Positions 46,780-56,629 are shown, counted from the first letter of the stretch. The stretch is DNA of 64,000 nt from Microcoleus sp. FACHB-68 (GCF_014695715.1 NZ_JACJOT010000013.1:496001-560000); one strand, 5' to 3'. Notes: a model not told the origin generated them from the sequence alone. Numbers and translations are program-made.

Positions 46780-48084
46780 ATGCTTATTGATACCACTCTC
46801 TTAGTTAACAATCCCGAACTCATAAAAGCTTTACTAGATGGCTCAATGAAACGCCACGGAAGCGTTATTAGATGGGCTGCGGGTACAGAAAATGGTGGTC
46901 AAATTGTGCGCCATTTAGCCGAAACCCCAGGACTAACTAGCAAACTAATGGGTATTCCCTTTTCTCCCATCTTGGGAGGAACTGACGTTATTGGTCATGG
47001 GCTTACCTATCAGAAATTAATGGGTATTGAAAAAACCCTATCCTCAGTAATGCGATTAACTCAAATTGCGGCGGGAGCAAGTGTTTTAAACCTTGGTGTC
47101 AGTATTGCCGGCTTTGCCTATATGGGCTACAAGCTGCACCAAATCCAAAACACTTTAGGTCACATTCAGCAGTCAATGGAAGAGGGCTTTAACCGAGTTG
47201 AAGCCGGCTTAAACCGGATTGAGAATAGCGTGATAACAGGTTTTAATCGGGTTGAAGCCGGCTTGAATCGCGTTGATAACCGCTTAGACACTATTTCCGG
47301 ACAACTGGCATATTTGTATTTATTGGTAGAAGATAGCCGGCAAAAACAACAAAGCCTTGCCAAAGCTATTTCCCATCTTCATCAAGCAATGCTAATTAAA
47401 GAAATTGCTGCTTTAAAAGCTGAACTTGATGACCGTTCTCGTTTTCCTGATGAATCACCCAGAGAAGCCATTAAAACAGCTTCTAGAGTAAAATTATTTC
47501 TCAGTAATCAAGCGATGCAGGCTACCCCAGAATTAGATGCTGAAATTATGCTCAATGTTGATGTTTCTATTCAAGGTTGGGCAGTCGCCACAGCAACAGA
47601 AGCGAATCTTCTCCTAGAAATCGGGAAGCCTCAAGAAGCTAAAGAATTGCTTGCGATAGAAGTCCCCAAGTTTAAACAAGTCGCGGAAAGATGGGGCGAT
47701 AAATTAATCAGAGAAGAAAATTATTATTTGTCTACAGCTTATCGCTTTACTAATTCTCGGTTTAAAAAGCATATTACTCCAGAACGGATAGAACGAATTA
47801 CGGAAATATCTACAAGCGATCGCACTTTATCTCCTGACAAAATCAGAAGCAAAAAAAATCATGTTGATGTAGAGTTTGAAATGTCCTATAGTTCTTCAAA
47901 ATTTGATGAAACATGGACACATCGCCAAATTGCTGTAGCTGAATATTTAGATGCTTTGAGCGAACTTTCAGCAAGATTAGAAAGTTTAGAGTCTTTTGCA
48001 CAGTTGTGCGAGAGTAGAGGTGTTAAGAGCAGCCGTGAAATTCTGCCTGGGGCTGACACTGAATCAGGCTTATATATACTTTAA
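46780..48084 (+). CDS. Unknown protein in dynamin operon: membrane hairpin plus long coiled coil
   Basis: 434 residues, start preceded by AGGAG, 15 bases after the previous gene. A hydrophobic segment at about 95-117 (IAAGASVLNLGVSIAGFAYMGY) is followed by a duplicated 18-residue heptad-like stretch (GFNRVEAGLNRIENSVIT, GFNRVEAGLNRVDNRL), giving a coiled coil at 118-215. The C-terminal half is helical and charged, with no known motif. The layout of hydrophobic segment plus amphipathic helices resembles pore-forming or membrane-tethering proteins, but this is only analogy. Convergent with the kinase-WD40 gene, 38 bases apart. Confidence 0.78.
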   Translation: MLIDTTLLVNNPELIKALLDGSMKRHGSVIRWAAGTENGGQIVRHLAETPGLTSKLMGIPFSPILGGTDVIGHGLTYQKLMGIEKTLSSVMRLTQIAAGASVLNLGVSIAGFAYMGYKLHQIQNTLGHIQQSMEEGFNRVEAGLNRIENSVITGFNRVEAGLNRVDNRLDTISGQLAYLYLLVEDSRQKQQSLAKAISHLHQAMLIKEIAALKAELDDRSRFPDESPREAIKTASRVKLFLSNQAMQATPELDAEIMLNVDVSIQGWAVATATEANLLLEIGKPQEAKELLAIEVPKFKQVAERWGDKLIREENYYLSTAYRFTNSRFKKHITPERIERITEISTSDRTLSPDKIRSKKNHVDVEFEMSYSSSKFDETWTHRQIAVAEYLDALSELSARLESLESFAQLCESRGVKSSREILPGADTESGLYIL

Positions 48085-48122
48085 AAAAATATAGAAAGCT
48101 TATAAACAATTGAAATAATCGT

Positions 48123-50036
48123 CTACTCACACCGCCAAATCTTAATCGTCGCGTCATCACTCCCACTCACAAGCGTCTGACTATCGGGACTAAAGGCAAC
48201 CGAATAAACCGGCCCTGAATGCCCAGTCAGGGTGTGCGCGGGGTCGCAGGTGTCCATTTGCCATAGCTTAATCGTGCCGTCCCGGCTGCCACTGGCTAAA
48301 ATCTTGCCATCTTCACCAAAGGCAACCGAATACACGTAGCTGGAATGACCGGCAAGAGTGCGTAGCGGCTTAGTTGCCGGCTGTCTGTGTATCTCCCACA
48401 GCTCAATCGTATTATCCCAACTGCCACTCGCTAAAAGTTGCCCATCTGGACTAAAAGCAACCGAACGAACGCAATTTGAATGACCGGCAAGGGTGCAAAA
48501 GTTGGCACTGTCGGGTCTGCCACCGGCACCCAATCCCCATAATTTAACCAGCCGATCATCACTGCCGCCGGCGAGAAGTTTCCCATTCGGACTAATCGCC
48601 AGAGTGCGAACACAATCTGAGCCGGCAAGGGTTTCTATAAGCTGTCCTGTGTTCAACTGCCAGACTTTAATCGTTTTATCCCAACTGCTGCTAACAAGCG
48701 TTTGAGCATCGGGACTAATTGCAACCGAATTCACATAATTGTTATGTCCTTTCAGCGTATGAATCAGTTTGCCACTGCCCAAATTCCAGACTTTAATCGT
48801 GCGATCCCAACTGCCACTGACGAGAATATAACCATCTGGACTAATCGCAACTGAACTGACATGGCCGAAATGTCCTCGCAGCGTGTGAATTAGGTTGCCG
48901 GTGTTCAGATTCCAGACTTTAATCGTGTGATCCCAACTGCCACTTACCAGAACGTAAGCTTGGGGACTCAGGGCAATCGAATTCACCTCTTTTGTATGAC
49001 CGATCAAGGTTTGAACGCATCGCCAAACCGGCACACTTTTTGATTTGGGATTTTTGATTGCTTTAGTGGATTTCACCGCTATCTTTGCGGCAGGTGAATG
49101 TCCAGAACCCACCGGCTGCCGGTTGAGAATTGCGGGAATTTTATTAAGATCCTTAAGCACTTCTGCGGCAGATTGATAGCGCTCATTCACCCCATCTTTC
49201 AGCATTTTGTCTAAAATTTCTGCCAACTCAGGGGTAATATTGATTCCTTTCGCGCTTAAAAATTCTCGCCATACCCAGCGCCCTTCCATTGCATCATAAA
49301 GCTCATCGAGTGAGCCTTGGGTAAGCAACTGAATGCAAGTCACTCCCAAACTATAAAGATCGCTCGCTGGATAAGCCTTGCCGCCGCGTATTTGCTCAAT
49401 GGGCGCATATCCTTCTGTCCCCACTCTTGAGCCGGCTTGGCTAATGCCGGTGCCGGTTAGCTGCTTGGCAACTCCAAAATCAATCAGCACCAGTTCCCCA
49501 TTGTGCCGGCGGAGAATATTCATCGGTTTGATATCCCGGTGAATCACCTGATGTTCATGGACAAATTGCAACACCGGCAGCAACTCTTTCAACAACTGCC
49601 GGCTTTGTCCCTCATTGTCGGAACCCTTGCGTTTGCCCTTGCCCAATTCTTGCGAGAGATCGTGCCCATCAATTAACTCTTGCACCAAATACAGAAGCCG
49701 GTTTTGCTCAAAAAACGCAAACAGCGATGGAATCTGGGGATGATGTCCCAAGTGAAACAACTGCCGTGCTTCCCGCTTAAACAACTTGATCGCCTTAGCC
49801 ATTGCCTGAGAATTATTTTGAATATGCGGCTGCGGCAACAATTGCTTAATCACGCACAAACTCTCCAGACGATGTGCGTCTTCAGCTAAAAACGTTCTGC
49901 CAAAGCTGCCGGCACCGATTGGCTCAATCGCTTTGTAACGCTCTTTAAGCCGCAGCAGTGAGCCGCAAGTTAAGCAGAAACTTGCGGAGTCTGGGTTTTG
50001 GGGCTTCTGGCAAGCAGGGTTGAGACAGTAGCTCAT
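48123..50036 (-). CDS. Ser/Thr protein kinase with zinc ribbon and WD40 propeller
   Basis: 637 residues. A C4 zinc ribbon (CLNPAC...CLTCG, 4-25) precedes a Hanks-type kinase (about 33-300): glycine loop GAGSFGRTF, VIKQ Lys, catalytic HRDIKPMN, DFG in LIDFGVAK, and APIEQ in place of APE. A short Pro/Lys/Ser linker leads to seven WD40 repeats (about 340-637) of the GHxxxVxSVAxSPDGxxLxSGSWDxTIKVW type, one full propeller. Such kinase-WD40 fusions are typical of filamentous cyanobacteria. Target unknown. Monocistronic. Confidence 0.93.
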   Translation of the reverse strand: MSYCLNPACQKPQNPDSASFCLTCGSLLRLKERYKAIEPIGAGSFGRTFLAEDAHRLESLCVIKQLLPQPHIQNNSQAMAKAIKLFKREARQLFHLGHHPQIPSLFAFFEQNRLLYLVQELIDGHDLSQELGKGKRKGSDNEGQSRQLLKELLPVLQFVHEHQVIHRDIKPMNILRRHNGELVLIDFGVAKQLTGTGISQAGSRVGTEGYAPIEQIRGGKAYPASDLYSLGVTCIQLLTQGSLDELYDAMEGRWVWREFLSAKGINITPELAEILDKMLKDGVNERYQSAAEVLKDLNKIPAILNRQPVGSGHSPAAKIAVKSTKAIKNPKSKSVPVWRCVQTLIGHTKEVNSIALSPQAYVLVSGSWDHTIKVWNLNTGNLIHTLRGHFGHVSSVAISPDGYILVSGSWDRTIKVWNLGSGKLIHTLKGHNNYVNSVAISPDAQTLVSSSWDKTIKVWQLNTGQLIETLAGSDCVRTLAISPNGKLLAGGSDDRLVKLWGLGAGGRPDSANFCTLAGHSNCVRSVAFSPDGQLLASGSWDNTIELWEIHRQPATKPLRTLAGHSSYVYSVAFGEDGKILASGSRDGTIKLWQMDTCDPAHTLTGHSGPVYSVAFSPDSQTLVSGSDDATIKIWRCE

Positions 50037-50413
50037 ACTGGCGACATCACCAGGTTAAAGCTTTACTTTAGACGATCTAGACAAGTTTGAGAATTTGCCC
50101 AAATTCTCTTAATCCAGCTTGTCAGCTGTAGTGCAGACGTGCGACCTCGACAATTGAGGCGACTTAAGCGCCGGTTTCTCGGCAAATATCCCAGTGGTGA
50201 CGTTTAGCCGGCTCTTTATGTCAGACCAAAGCCGGTTTTGATAGGTGATTGATAATTCTTAGATGAATTAGAGGTTTAGAGTTAACAAAAAATTCTTGCA
50301 AAACCGAATTTAGTATGAGTCAGGTGAAACTGACTTTTACTATTAGCCTGGGGTTTAAATCCAAGCTAATAGCAAAAGCGCTTACTCGCCAGAAAGCAGT
50401 CAAGGGCAATCCT
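50037..50413. other. Intergenic, no gene seen
   Basis: 377 bases between two - strand genes. It should contain the kinase promoter and the end of the desaturase transcript. No clear hairpin-T terminator was identified. Confidence 0.4.
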
Positions 50414-51532
50414 TCAGTTCTGGATCAAGTTTTGACTAAGCGGGCTAGTTACAGACTTTTCTTCTGACCAATCTGTAAAGGTATTTTCATCTTTGTAATG
50501 CCGAGGAGTTTGCAGTAACAACTGCCAAGCTTCGCCCGCATCCAATAAATTCATTCGACCCGGATAGTGAAGTTCTAGCAATTCTCTGACTAGGGGGTAA
50601 TAATCAGAGTTAATGCCAGGGAAAATATGATGCTCGGTGTGGTAAGAAAAATTGAGATGCAACCAATCGAAAAATTTAGGCACCCGGATTGACAAGCTAT
50701 TGAGCAAGGGATCATTAATGCTTGTCATCGGGGAAAGCATATGATTGGTATAAATATAAAACATCAGGCCGGCATAACCAATCCCGATGGGAAGAAAGTA
50801 ACTCAGTGCGAGTTTGAGTGGGTTAAATTGCAAGAAGCTGAGGATACACAGATGAAGCGCTAAAATTATTAGAACTTCACCCGCAATTGTCCGCCGTTCT
50901 TTATCGCTGACTGTAAAAGCAGCCGGCACATAATCAACCGATTCATCATTAAAAAACAGCACTGAGGTGAGGTTTCTAAAAGTATGAACTCCCCAAGCAC
51001 TGGTCATCCCCACAGTTAACCACAAAGGATTCACTTCAGCAGAGGGGACAAATAAATTTTGAATCCATTTTCCCCAGGTTTTCGGCTGCTCGTTTAAGTA
51101 ATTGCGATCGGGATCTGTCAGGGAATTCGTTTTGTTGTGATGCTCTCGGTTATGCACTGCTTTCCACTGCGTTGGCGGCATCCACAATATCGCAAGTCCC
51201 AGCAAACCCAGAATCCCCATGATCCGCCGGTTTCTAATCACGCTGCCATGCATGAGGTTATGGGAACTGAAAAGCAATACAATCACGCTGTTACCCATCA
51301 CCAGCGATATGGGTAGGTAAAGCCATAAAAGGTAGGCCGGCCACTGATCTAATGTGGAGGCAATGGCCCAACCTCCCATCAGAATTACCAGATTCAGCAA
51401 CAGGAGGACTAACTTGCTGGGAGCCGGTTCAAATGCTTCGGGTGGCAGCAGGGGACGCAATTTCTTTGCATACTCTGGCTGGGAAACCATAATCTGCTCG
51501 TCAGCAAGATTCTTTAGATTTTGTAAAGTCAA
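50414..51532 (-). CDS. Membrane fatty acid desaturase family protein
   Basis: 372 residues. Three His boxes coordinate the di-iron site: HNLMH (HxxxH, about 91), HNREHH (HxxxHH, about 127) and HTEHH (HxxHH, about 299). Two hydrophobic hairpins flank them (about 42-85 and 220-260). Regiospecificity cannot be read from the sequence; it is not one of the canonical DesA/B/C/D types I would recognise, so a desaturase or hydroxylase of acyl lipids or another alkyl substrate is possible. Located in the thylakoid or plasma membrane. Monocistronic. Confidence 0.87.
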   Translation of the reverse strand: MTLQNLKNLADEQIMVSQPEYAKKLRPLLPPEAFEPAPSKLVLLLLNLVILMGGWAIASTLDQWPAYLLWLYLPISLVMGNSVIVLLFSSHNLMHGSVIRNRRIMGILGLLGLAILWMPPTQWKAVHNREHHNKTNSLTDPDRNYLNEQPKTWGKWIQNLFVPSAEVNPLWLTVGMTSAWGVHTFRNLTSVLFFNDESVDYVPAAFTVSDKERRTIAGEVLIILALHLCILSFLQFNPLKLALSYFLPIGIGYAGLMFYIYTNHMLSPMTSINDPLLNSLSIRVPKFFDWLHLNFSYHTEHHIFPGINSDYYPLVRELLELHYPGRMNLLDAGEAWQLLLQTPRHYKDENTFTDWSEEKSVTSPLSQNLIQN

Positions 51533-51720
51533 CGGGAAATACCTTGATTAACAACCAACTGAATTGGCTAAGCCAACAGGCTGTGCATACTATTACACTG
51601 GAGTCTTTGACAAATTAGGAGAAATGTATTTTGTCAAGAAGCCGTGTGTAAATCTTATTAAATCTTGTATTGAGTAGTTTGGGAATCCCCACCCAGGCAT
51701 AGAGTTGGGTGAGGAGGCGG

Positions 51721-52758
51721 TTAAGAATCTGAATCACTCAAGATTCGCAGACGAATCGTGCGTTCGTTATCACCCAATTGCACTTCAATCACTTCACCGG
51801 CAAGTCGCTCCATACAGCTGATGAGAGAGCGCAGGTGCGGAGTTGTTGCGCCGGTGTCTACATAAAGCCGGTCAGCAAGACTTGACAAACGCTTCCAAGT
51901 AGTGTACAGCTTTGCCACAGTCTGTTCTACTTGGGATGCTTGCTTCACCATATCTGCTGCCGTGTTCAGACAGCCTAGCCGCAGGGCTTCTTCTAGCGCC
52001 ATTTCCATGTCTAAAGACGACTGGTTAATGGTTTGCACTTGAGCAGCAGCATCCAGATATTTTGACAAGTTACGAGCGTCTGAGGTGAGCTGTTTGACGG
52101 TATCAACATCGGGATTTTCGGCGGCTTCCTGGCGGATGGCGTTGAGGTGCGACTCTGGCAGCTTTTCCATCTCTTTCACCAGAGGCGCGAGAAAGCGAGT
52201 AGGAACTGATCCACCGGCAGCTTTTTCCTTGACTTCATCCGGCAGTAAGTCGGAACTCATCGCTGTCCACTCATCAGACAGTTGGCGCACTTCCCGCCGT
52301 GTGATGCGATCGCCGGTACGGGCGGCATCTGTGACAAGCTGCTGCACTTCTGGGGAGGCTTTGGCGGTTTCTACAAACGCGCGTTTGCTGAAATTGTTGA
52401 TGGAAGAGGGATCGAGATGTCCTTGTTCGAGGAGGGTGTCGGCACTGTTGGAGAGTTCAATGAGTGCGTAGGCTTGACTTTTACTAATTTCCCGGTTTTT
52501 CAGCCAGTTGAGAAAGCCGGTGCCGCGCCCGTCTCCGCCTTTTTTCTCACGATCTCGGATAGATCGCAAAATTCGTCCGCGCCAAATGTCGGTTTGCAAG
52601 TCGAAGCGATCGCAGACTTGCCACGCACTGTCAAGTTGCTGCTGATAATCTAATTCAGAAATTTGCTCATCTTCTGGATCAGGCAGTTGAAAAGTCAGAT
52701 CGGTGATGCCGGCGAGGGCATTGGCAAGATCGTCGGGAGACTGGAAAGACTGAACCAT
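51721..52758 (-). CDS. Conserved cyanobacterial protein of unknown function with HTH-like segment
   Basis: 345 residues, mostly helical and acidic. The segment NWLKNREISKSQAYALIELS (about 84-103) looks like a helix-turn-helix, and RITRREVRQLSDEW resembles the helical middle of ParB/KorB-like DNA-binding proteins. The C-terminal part (about 230-345) is a helical bundle ending in a short beta pair. I do not recognise a named family; I recall similar proteins being conserved in cyanobacteria. DNA binding is an inference. A gap of 81 bases separates it from the DUF4112 gene upstream on the same strand. Confidence 0.75.
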   Translation of the reverse strand: MVQSFQSPDDLANALAGITDLTFQLPDPEDEQISELDYQQQLDSAWQVCDRFDLQTDIWRGRILRSIRDREKKGGDGRGTGFLNWLKNREISKSQAYALIELSNSADTLLEQGHLDPSSINNFSKRAFVETAKASPEVQQLVTDAARTGDRITRREVRQLSDEWTAMSSDLLPDEVKEKAAGGSVPTRFLAPLVKEMEKLPESHLNAIRQEAAENPDVDTVKQLTSDARNLSKYLDAAAQVQTINQSSLDMEMALEEALRLGCLNTAADMVKQASQVEQTVAKLYTTWKRLSSLADRLYVDTGATTPHLRSLISCMERLAGEVIEVQLGDNERTIRLRILSDSDS

Positions 52759-52839
52759 TGGAGAAAAGCAGACAACAGCTGGTTTATTATCCCACCTCTT
52801 GTGAAGCCGGCGTGTGGGGAGCCGGCCAACTGCCAGCCA

Positions 52840-53355
52840 TTAGCCGCCGGTGAATAGTCTCACCACTAGGCTGATCAGGAATACGCTCAAACCCGCAACC
52901 GCAATCACGACAAGCATCAAGCCGGCTAGCAGCATGAACACAAACCACTTGTCAGCTTTTTTGCTATTGGGTTGGGGAACGTTCAAGTGGCTTTCCAACA
53001 ATGCCACATTCTTAGTATTGGCTTTCCAAGTGACATCTACCAAGTCTCCCAACACCGGCACCGTGCCGGCGAATGTCTCAAATAGGATGTTAGAAACCAT
53101 TTGCACCAAGGCTTCTCGTGGCAAGCCTAGCTTTGCGGCTGAGTAGACGATGTAGCCAGAAAGAACCGCGCCGGCGATGTCACCGCCACCCGGTAGCAGT
53201 CCCAGGAGGGGATCAAGTCCGATGCGATAGCGAGTGCCAGGGATGCCAACGGCGTTATCGAGGAGATGACTAAGCTGGCGCAGGCGTTGCACGGTTGCTA
53301 TTTGAGCTTCGTTACCAGGAATTATCGGGGAAGGTTGATGAGGAGGTTGGGACAT
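52840..53355 (-). CDS. DUF4112 membrane protein
   Basis: 171 residues. The DUF4112 signature is clear: LSHLLDNAVGIPGTRYRIGLDPLLGLLPGGGD, then a Gly/Ala hydrophobic helix and GTVPVLGDLVDVTWKANTKN. A C-terminal membrane segment (about 140-165, MLLAGLMLVVIAVAGLSVFLISLVV) anchors it. The function of the family is unknown. Divergent from the Septu-like pair, with about 90 bases between them. Confidence 0.9.
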   Translation of the reverse strand: MSQPPHQPSPIIPGNEAQIATVQRLRQLSHLLDNAVGIPGTRYRIGLDPLLGLLPGGGDIAGAVLSGYIVYSAAKLGLPREALVQMVSNILFETFAGTVPVLGDLVDVTWKANTKNVALLESHLNVPQPNSKKADKWFVFMLLAGLMLVVIAVAGLSVFLISLVVRLFTGG

Positions 53356-53446
53356 CTGAACGCTCTCTTTTTATCGCATGGCAGCTAGCTTACAATTTGC
53401 CAGATGCCTATTAAGATCCAGATCATAATGCAGTGAAGGTCAGAAA

Positions 53447-54745
53447 ATGAGAGTCAAGCGCCTGAAGATGCAATCGTTTCGCGGAATCGGCGATTTAACC
53501 CTAGAGTTCCCACCAGATGAACCGACAGTTTTTATCGGTATTAACGGCGTGGGAAAATCGACTATTCTGGACTGCATTGCTATTCTCTTATCTCCTTATA
53601 TAAATTTGATTAAGATGTGGCCTACGGTTCCAAAAAGCTCTTTTAGCAGCTTTGACGAACTTAAGCAGCAAAAAAGACAGATCAAGTTAAATCCTTTGAT
53701 TTCGCAATTCTATGAGAAAGAAAATAATAAAAATGGACAAGCAGAAAGTCAGATTGAAATTACAATTTTAACGGAAAAAATGTTAGACGTTAAATGGTTG
53801 GCAAGCACCATAAAACCCTCTTATATTGAATTACTACAGCAAATATATGAGCAATGTGACCCAAATTTTAGTGGAAACATACCTTTAGCTATTTACTACC
53901 CGGTTAATCGAGGGGTGCTTGATATTACTCTAGATATTTCGGAGCAACTTTCATTCAATAAACTAGATGCCTATGATTCTGCACTAACAGGTGGGCAAAT
54001 AGGCTTTAATAGCTTCTTTCAATGGTTTAGAACATTGGAAGATTTGGAGAACGAAGAACGACGAGATGACCCTGATTATAGAGATAGGCGACTAGAAGCA
54101 GTTAGAGACGCCATCAAGAATCTCATTGAGGAGTTTTTAAATTTACGAGTTAGGCGCTCACCCCTGCGAATGACGGTAGAAAAACAAGGTCAGGAATTTA
54201 TTCTAAATCAGTTATCTGATGGTGAGAAATGCTTGCTGGCAATGGTGGGAGATTTGGCGAGGCGTTTAGCACTTGCCAATCCGAACTTAAAAAAACCACT
54301 GGAAGGAGCTGGTGTTGTATTGATTGATGAAATTGAGCTGCACCTTCACCCAGAATGGCAACGTGAAATTATGCCCAAACTGACCAGCACATTTCCCAAT
54401 TGCCAGTTTATTGTTACCACTCATTCCCCACAAGTCCTTAGCCAAGTTAAACCGGAAAGCATTTATATTCTTGAGAGAACAGAGGAAGGGGAGATCATTG
54501 CCAAGCGTCCAAAAAGTTCATTTGGCAGAGATAGCAATCGCATCCTTGAAGACTCGATGGGAGTTCCAGAGCGTCCACTGGAAATTAAAAATAAGATTCT
54601 GAAACTGTTTCAAATTATTGATAGCGGAGATATCGAAGCTGCTCAGCAATTGCGCCAAGAATTGGCAGATGAAATCGGCTCGGATGAGCCGGAGTTTGTC
54701 AGAGCAGATATCTTAATTCGTCGCAAGGAGATTCTTAACAAGTGA
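53447..54745 (+). CDS. ptuA: AAA/ABC-type ATPase of a Septu-like defence pair (PtuA-like)
   Basis: 432 residues. Walker A GINGVGKST (about 32-40) follows an N-terminal KRLKMQSFRGIGDLTLEF typical of SMC/RecF-like ATPases. The signature-like LSDGEKCLLAMVGDLARR and Walker B GVVLIDEIELHLHP, with a TTHSPQVLSQV switch, complete the site. This ATPase with the HNH protein overlapping it by four bases (GTGA) matches the PtuA-PtuB layout of Septu anti-phage systems, also found as the effector of some retrons. No reverse transcriptase or retron RNA was seen next to it, so it is probably stand-alone. Confidence 0.85.
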   Translation: MRVKRLKMQSFRGIGDLTLEFPPDEPTVFIGINGVGKSTILDCIAILLSPYINLIKMWPTVPKSSFSSFDELKQQKRQIKLNPLISQFYEKENNKNGQAESQIEITILTEKMLDVKWLASTIKPSYIELLQQIYEQCDPNFSGNIPLAIYYPVNRGVLDITLDISEQLSFNKLDAYDSALTGGQIGFNSFFQWFRTLEDLENEERRDDPDYRDRRLEAVRDAIKNLIEEFLNLRVRRSPLRMTVEKQGQEFILNQLSDGEKCLLAMVGDLARRLALANPNLKKPLEGAGVVLIDEIELHLHPEWQREIMPKLTSTFPNCQFIVTTHSPQVLSQVKPESIYILERTEEGEIIAKRPKSSFGRDSNRILEDSMGVPERPLEIKNKILKLFQIIDSGDIEAAQQLRQELADEIGSDEPEFVRADILIRRKEILNK

Positions 54746-55395
54746 GATATATCCCAAAAGGTGAGGAACCAGAATGCTTGGCAAAATGGAAAGCGCGTGC
54801 TAACGAAGATTGGACACCTATCTATAAAGACCTTCGGGGAACACCAAAAACCGAACTGCATGAGTCGTTGTTACGTGAACAAGGGTATATTTGTTGTTAC
54901 TGCGGAAACAGCATCAACGACAAAGACAGCCATATTGAACATTTCAAGCCTCAGACTACTTATCCAGATTTAACCTTGGAGTACACAAATTTGCTGGCTT
55001 CATGTCAGAGAGAAGGCAAAAAATCTGAGCCAGTCCATTGTGGCCCGAAGAAAGCTTACTGGTATGATGAGCAACTGATGATTTCTCCTTTAGAGCCAAA
55101 CTGTGCAGATTTTTTTACTTACTCCGGTTCTGGAGAAATTCTGCCGGCAACTGATCCAGACAAGCAAGCCGCTGCTAAAGAAACAATTGATAAACTCGGA
55201 CTTGACATTGACAAGTTGAGAGCAGAACGCATCCAAGCAATTGAGGGTTTCTTGCAGGCTATCAAAGGACTCACTGACGAAGAGATCCAGCAGTTTGCTC
55301 AAGCTTATGAAAAACTTGATGTTAAAGGTAAGTACGCGCCATTTGCTACAGTGATTGCCTATTTTTATAAAAAATACTTCACCGGAACCACATGA
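54742..55395 (+). CDS. ptuB: HNH nuclease of a Septu-like defence pair (PtuB-like)
   Basis: 217 residues from a GTG that overlaps the ATPase stop. The HNH core is GYICCYCGNSI (zinc Cys pair), HIEHFKPQ (catalytic region) and the NLLASC strand, with a later HCGPKK. The opening MRYIPKGEEP matches the family annotated as retron-system putative HNH endonuclease. It would be the DNA- or RNA-cutting effector, held in check or activated by the ATPase. The C-terminal part is helical. Confidence 0.85.
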   Translation: MRYIPKGEEPECLAKWKARANEDWTPIYKDLRGTPKTELHESLLREQGYICCYCGNSINDKDSHIEHFKPQTTYPDLTLEYTNLLASCQREGKKSEPVHCGPKKAYWYDEQLMISPLEPNCADFFTYSGSGEILPATDPDKQAAAKETIDKLGLDIDKLRAERIQAIEGFLQAIKGLTDEEIQQFAQAYEKLDVKGKYAPFATVIAYFYKKYFTGTT

Positions 55396-55758
55396 TCTAA
55401 CCTGTCTTGCCACTTGCAAATTTCAACAACACCGGCATCTAACTCGCTAAATTTCCCATCACTATTTTCTTTTAAATAACAATGTCATTCGTCTTTTTAT
55501 TAGCTTCTATACTTGAGTTCGCTTAACAAAAAATTTAAGCTAATTTATCTCTTTTCGCCTTCTTTTAGCAATGCAGAAACAGTCGTGACTTCACGCCCAA
55601 TTAGTAGCCATAGATACCGGCACTTTCTGTTACCATCGGCAGAGAAAAGCTGAGACTGCCGGCTTGAGAATGATCAAACCCCAGGTAGATTCAGGAATAG
55701 GGGTGTGTCTTGTTATTGTGCTACAAGAAAGGACGAAAAAATCTCAAGGAGAAGCATA
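55396..55758. other. Intergenic, no gene seen
   Basis: About 360 bases between the Septu-like pair and the ChaB-domain gene. It likely holds the latter's promoter; no non-coding RNA or retron element was recognised. Confidence 0.4.
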
Positions 55759-56526
55759 ATGCCTGACCAATATCAAGCAGAACGCACAATATCAGCCGTC
55801 TTTAAAGAAGAAAGTCAATTAGATGGTGTTGTTCGGCGTCTGCTGGATCGGGGTGTACCCCAAGATCACATTTCGATGATGGGCAAAAATTTTCAATCTA
55901 ATACGCGCATCACCGGCTTTATTACGAAAAAAGATGTGATTTTGGGAGGCTTGCGAAGCGGCGCGATTTTTGGTTCCCTTTTTGGTTCGTTTTTAAGTCT
56001 GCTTACCGGCGTTGGCATCCTGTTTATTCCCTTTGTCGGCTCAGTCGTAGCAGCCGGCCCATTGGGTGCTGTACTCTTAGGTGCAGCGAGTGGTGCCCTT
56101 GCGGGTAGTGCCGGTGCCGGCTTAGTTTCTGCATTGGCGACGCTGGGAATGCCTGAAGATAAGGCGGCAATTTATCAAACCCGCGTGGAAGCCGGGGAAT
56201 TTCTGGTGATGGCAGAAGTGCCGGCAAATAAAGCCGGTGAAATTCAACTGCTGCTGGAAAGTGCCGGTGGGGAAGAAATTACAGTCAGCGAAATGACGCT
56301 GCCTCGTGCAAGTGCCGGCAAGTGCAACACTGTAGCCGATCTGTCTCCCGAAGTCCGTTCACACCTATCTGAAGAGGCGCAACGGACATTTATGGAACGC
56401 TACAACGCCGCGTTTGATGAAAGTAACGATGCCTCGCAGGCTGAACACGCCGCTTGGGATACCATTCACCAACAGTACAACGAAGACGAAAATGGTGTTT
56501 GGTCAAAAGCCAAGGTGAGTGTGTAG
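55759..56526 (+). CDS. Membrane stress protein with C-terminal ChaB domain
   Basis: 255 residues from ATG 55759, chosen because it follows GGAGA and begins the conserved part; the frame runs further upstream without support. Residues 1-60 resemble the N-terminal module of general stress proteins ([25 protein letters not shown]). A Gly/Ala-rich double membrane segment follows (about 72-135). Residues 190-250 are a ChaB domain ([39 protein letters not shown]). ChaB was described as a regulator of the ChaA cation antiporter; the role here is unknown. A hairpin follows 40 bases after the stop. Confidence 0.85.
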   Translation: MPDQYQAERTISAVFKEESQLDGVVRRLLDRGVPQDHISMMGKNFQSNTRITGFITKKDVILGGLRSGAIFGSLFGSFLSLLTGVGILFIPFVGSVVAAGPLGAVLLGAASGALAGSAGAGLVSALATLGMPEDKAAIYQTRVEAGEFLVMAEVPANKAGEIQLLLESAGGEEITVSEMTLPRASAGKCNTVADLSPEVRSHLSEEAQRTFMERYNAAFDESNDASQAEHAAWDTIHQQYNEDENGVWSKAKVSV

Positions 56527-56566
56527 ACTACATTTCTTGTCTTAGCCTGATAGAAGATTGAAACCG

Positions 56567-56592
56567 GCCTCTAGAACTTTGGTTCTGGAGGC
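56567..56592 (+). terminator. Hairpin, putative terminator after the ChaB-domain gene
   Basis: An 11-bp stem (GCCTCTAGAAC / GTTCTGGAGGC, one G-U) with loop TTTG. Only a weak T-run follows (TTGTATC), so it may also act as an RNA stabiliser or attenuator upstream of rubredoxin. Confidence 0.55.
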
Positions 56593-56629
56593 TTGTATCA
56601 TACAGGGGATGTATCAGGAGAAGATTAGA

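Noticed and set aside
53447-55395. Retron containing the ATPase/HNH pair
   Set aside because: No reverse transcriptase frame and no msr/msd-like inverted structure on either side within the window.
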